Source: DASXMX01 sp036794395 (lineage in GTDB: Bacteria > Planctomycetota > Phycisphaerae > Tepidisphaerales > Tepidisphaeraceae). From it: a DNA stretch of 13,888 nt. Shown piece after piece: positions 13,491 through 13,888 of this stretch. The notes below the pieces were generated by a model. That model saw only the letters and a list, made by a program, of their open reading frames with translations. It ran no database searches and was not told the origin of the DNA. Positions within the stretch are counted from its first letter, which is position 1, and the number at the start of each line of letters is the position of its first letter. The stretch covers positions 1 to 13,888 of the forward strand of contig DAIRGS010000184.1 of NCBI GenBank assembly GCA_036794395.1, read 5' to 3'. The translations under genes and the position numbers were made by a program.

Positions 13491-13587
13491 GGCACGGAGA
13501 CCACGGAGCAACTGCGGGAGAGGGATTTAACCACGGATTGCGCAGATGCTCGCAGATGAAATGCAGGCAGCTCCTATCTTCATCTGC
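13491..13587. repeat. 9-bp-period repeat cluster with hairpin
   Basis: CACGGAGAC/CACGGAGCA (from 13493) and CCACGGATT/GCGCAGATG/CTCGCAGATG (13531-13558) are imperfect units of about 9 bp. GCAGATGAA (13552-13560) pairs perfectly with TTCATCTGC (13579-13587) across an 18-nt loop. Confidence 0.6.
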
Positions 13588-13643
13588 ACCGCTAACCGTT
13601 CAACTCTTCGCAGCCTGCGCGGGTTCTTGGCGAGCTTGGATTG

Positions 13644-13719
13644 AACCACGGATTACACGGATATCACGGATACAGAAAAATCGTCTTTCCCATCCGTGGC
13701 ATCCGTGTAATCCGTGGTT
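13644..13719. repeat. Long hairpin made of 9-bp CACGGATN units
   Basis: Two 28-nt arms (13644-13671 and 13692-13719) are complementary at 26 of 28 positions around a 20-nt loop. Each arm consists of three tandem 9-bp units of the form NCACGGATN. The only mismatches are two adjacent bases in the inner part of the stem. It is not followed by a T-tract suited to termination on either strand. Any open frame through it is an artefact of the repeats. Confidence 0.8.
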
Positions 13720-13769
13720 TTATCTCTTCCATTCACAATTCAAGTGTGGCCTCAATCCATCAAGCGCGC

Positions 13770-13841
13770 CTCCGTGTCTCCGTGGTTGCATCTCTTTTTT
13801 TGTTGCGCTCCGCCGCGCTGTGAGCATCTGCGTCATCTGCG
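13770..13841. repeat. Inverted copies of the 9-bp-period repeats
   Basis: CTCCGTGTCTCCGTGGTT (13770-13787) is a near-complement of the CACGGAG units at 13491-13508. GAGCATCTGCGTCATCTGCG (13822-13841) is a near-complement of the CGCAGATG units at 13541-13558. The whole 13491-13841 block is thus built of mirrored repeat sets. A T-run (13794-13801) lies between them. Confidence 0.55.
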
Positions 13842-13843
13842 TT

Positions 13844-13884
13844 GCAGCCCACAAGGCTGCGTGTCCTGCCGGTGTAAGTCCGGC
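13844..13884. repeat. Two short extragenic hairpins at the right edge
   Basis: GCAGCC-CACAA-GGCTGC (13844-13860) and GCCGG-TGTAAGT-CCGGC (13868-13884) follow each other closely. They resemble in style the GC-rich palindromes at 8-41 and 8794-8812. The window ends 4 bp later, so the wider context is unseen. Confidence 0.5.
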
Positions 13885-13888
13885 CGCG

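Noticed and set aside
13641..13823. A 60-codon plus-strand frame starting MNHGLHGYHGYR
   Set aside because: The sequence is the translation of the 9-bp repeats, not a protein.
13491..13841. CRISPR array
   Set aside because: The repeats are 9-bp units in both orientations with no regular 25-40 bp repeats or unique spacers, and no cas genes are present.

Overview
The window is bacterial, GC-rich, and carries housekeeping genes next to decayed and repeat-rich intergenic DNA. Three traits suggest Planctomycetota, possibly a Phycisphaerae-like lineage: a BlaI repressor paired with a very large M56 peptidase carrying carboxypeptidase-regulatory-like repeats, a PQQ-type sugar dehydrogenase beside a lipoprotein cytochrome c, and intergenic 9-bp-period 'ACCACGGA' repeats. 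This placement is inference; no rRNA or other phylogenetic marker was analysed.

Layout. 1-299: a hairpin at the extreme left, then a promoter with a palindrome in its spacer. 300-2176 (+): a two-gene operon for a lipoprotein PQQ-dependent glucose/sorbosone dehydrogenase-like propeller and a lipoprotein c-type cytochrome, overlapping by 4 bp; the second probably takes electrons from the first. 2214-2556: a terminator hairpin and two very small minus-strand ORFs, one a convincing 31-aa single-span membrane protein. 2561-3778 (-): argG. 3914-4276 (+): two degraded genes, an 84-aa two-helix membrane protein split by a 1-nt frameshift and the 3' end of a Dps-like ferritin gene.

4273-8411 (-): a BlaI-type repressor gene overlapping by 4 bp a 1250-aa M56 membrane metallopeptidase. 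The extracytoplasmic part of the peptidase is a chain of beta-sandwich repeats, a coiled coil and an SLBB-like domain, not a penicillin-binding domain. Two near-identical palindromic operators 33 bp apart lie in front of blaI. This is the most interesting system here: a BlaR1/BlaI-like signalling pair with an unusual sensor and unknown target.

8495-8926: non-coding DNA with several inverted repeats. 8927-13035 (-): gyrA followed, with a 4-bp overlap, by a CPBP-family intramembrane protease. 13036-13332: the gyrA leader and a probable promoter. 13333-13488: the C-terminal remnant of an ATPase/kinase-like gene. 13489-13888: a cluster of 9-bp-period repeats and hairpins with no credible gene.
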